Shown piece after piece: positions 12,678 to 13,437 of a stretch of DNA of 13,437 nucleotides. Origin of the DNA: an uncultured Clostridium sp. (lineage in GTDB: Bacteria; Bacillota; Clostridia; Lachnospirales; Lachnospiraceae); assembly GCA_900551135.1 (NCBI GenBank), contig URUX01000056.1, positions 1 through 13,437 of the forward strand, written 5' to 3'. A program made the translations under genes and the position numbers. The number at the start of each line of letters is the position of its first letter. The first letter of the stretch is position 1. Below the pieces are notes generated by a model. The model made no database searches. It was not told the DNA's origin and worked only from the letters and a program-made list of their open reading frames with translations.

Positions 12678-13437
12678 TTACATCTTCGCTTTTCCGGCAT
12701 TTGCCTTGATTGCTTTCAGTTCATCAAATACCACATCATTAAGCACCTTAATATAAGTTCCCTTCATGCCGGAAGACCGGGACTCTATAACTCCTGCACT
12801 TTCAAACTTACGAAGAGCATTGACAATCACTGATCTGGTAATTCCCACTCTGTCTGCAATTTTGCTGGCTACTAAAATCCCTTCATTGCCGTCCAGTTCT
12901 TCAAAAATATGGGTAATTGCCTCCAATTCGGAAAATGACAACGTACTGATTGCTGATTTCACAATCTGAACCTTCCGGCTCTCTTCTGCATTTTCTTCAT
13001 TAACCGAACGCATCATTTCCAAACCTACTACCGTAGTTCCGTATTCGCTGACAATGATATCATCAATATCATACTGGGAATCTGACTTATACATAAACAA
13101 GGTTCCCAAACGTTCTCCTGCAATATCAATCGGGGAAATAATCGCCTGATACTTCTTTACATTTTCTTCTGCAAATCCAAGCGTTGCAAGATTTACATTC
13201 TCTTTGGTGGACAGCACGCTAAGAAGCCTTTCATTCAGCAATTTGTCTATGTAATTGCCTACCTGGTCTACAATCAGTTCTTCAATCTCATCGACACCAG
13301 GGCAGATGCTGACTCCCAGCACTTTTCCTTTTTTGCTGATAACCAGAATGTTGGATAGCAAAATTTCGCTTAAAACCTTGCATATGTCGTTAAAGACAAA
13401 CTTGTGTGAATTATTGTTATGCAGCAACTTATTAATT
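12678..13437 (-). CDS. codY: Global transcriptional repressor CodY (5' end outside window)
   Basis: A DNA-binding regulator that senses branched-chain amino acids and GTP and represses nutrient-uptake and amino-acid genes, including peptide transporters in many Firmicutes. The frame is open to the window edge. The TTG at 13427 is an internal leucine codon: the codons before it read I-N-K, continuing the family N-terminus, so about ten residues and the start are missing and 252 residues are visible. Order: GAF effector domain, ending with GERLGTLFMY and SEYGTTVVGLEMMR; a linker; then the winged helix with FSELEAITHIFEELDGNEG, ASKIADRVGITRSVIVNALR (the recognition helix region) and ESAGVIESRSSGMKGTYIKV, almost the B. 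subtilis sequence. The GAF domain is far less conserved. Its promoter is outside the window. Confidence 0.96.
   Translation of the reverse strand, partial: INKLLHNNNSHKFVFNDICKVLSEILLSNILVISKKGKVLGVSICPGVDEIEELIVDQVGNYIDKLLNERLLSVLSTKENVNLATLGFAEENVKKYQAIISPIDIAGERLGTLFMYKSDSQYDIDDIIVSEYGTTVVGLEMMRSVNEENAEESRKVQIVKSAISTLSFSELEAITHIFEELDGNEGILVASKIADRVGITRSVIVNALRKFESAGVIESRSSGMKGTYIKVLNDVVFDELKAIKANAGKAKM

Noticed and set aside
13425..13427. TTG as the start codon of codY
   Set aside because: Upstream codons in frame (I-N-K) continue the conserved CodY N-terminus to the window edge, so TTG is an internal leucine.

Overview
This window looks like chromosome from a low-to-moderate GC Clostridia, most likely a Lachnospiraceae member. 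The basis is the CodY and EF-Ts/S2 sequences, the strong AGGAGG ribosome binding sites and the conserved order codY-rpsB-tsf-...-pyrH-frr-uppS-cdsA-dxr. The assignment rests on recognition of the proteins and has not been searched. Every supported gene is on the minus strand, so transcription runs from high to low coordinates. The window ends inside codY (5' end cut off) at the right and just past dxr at the left.

Layout in transcription order: codY (partial, branched-chain amino acid/GTP-sensing repressor) ends in a long-loop terminator. A 291-bp gap follows, holding that terminator, phased A-tracts, a strong promoter and an rpsB leader. Then come rpsB (S2), a strong intergenic terminator-like hairpin, tsf (EF-Ts) and a further terminator. 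Next is a self-contained oligopeptide ABC transporter cluster in the order oppB-oppC-oppD-oppF-oppA, with two hairpins just before oppA and a terminator after it. A new promoter with a hairpin-rich leader drives pyrH-frr, followed by another terminator-like hairpin and then uppS-cdsA-dxr.

The housekeeping genes serve translation (rpsB, tsf, frr), pyrimidine nucleotide supply (pyrH) and envelope lipid/isoprenoid synthesis (uppS, cdsA, dxr). The opp genes encode a peptide importer: lipoprotein receptor OppA, permeases OppB and OppC, and ATPases OppD and OppF. The cluster sits between tsf and pyrH, genes that are usually adjacent in related genomes. Its nearness to codY, a known regulator of peptide uptake in Firmicutes, is suggestive, but I found no convincing CodY box at its promoter.

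No phage, IS, CRISPR, tRNA or rRNA is visible. I found no wholly new system. The most unusual items are the roughly 110-residue charged insertion in the extracytoplasmic loop of OppC, the placement of opp inside a translation operon, and the dense set of intrinsic terminators and leader hairpins that divides the operon into separately tunable parts. Four genes (rpsB, tsf, pyrH, uppS) have reading frames that stay open upstream of their real starts; I place the starts at the ATG codons preceded by a good Shine-Dalgarno.
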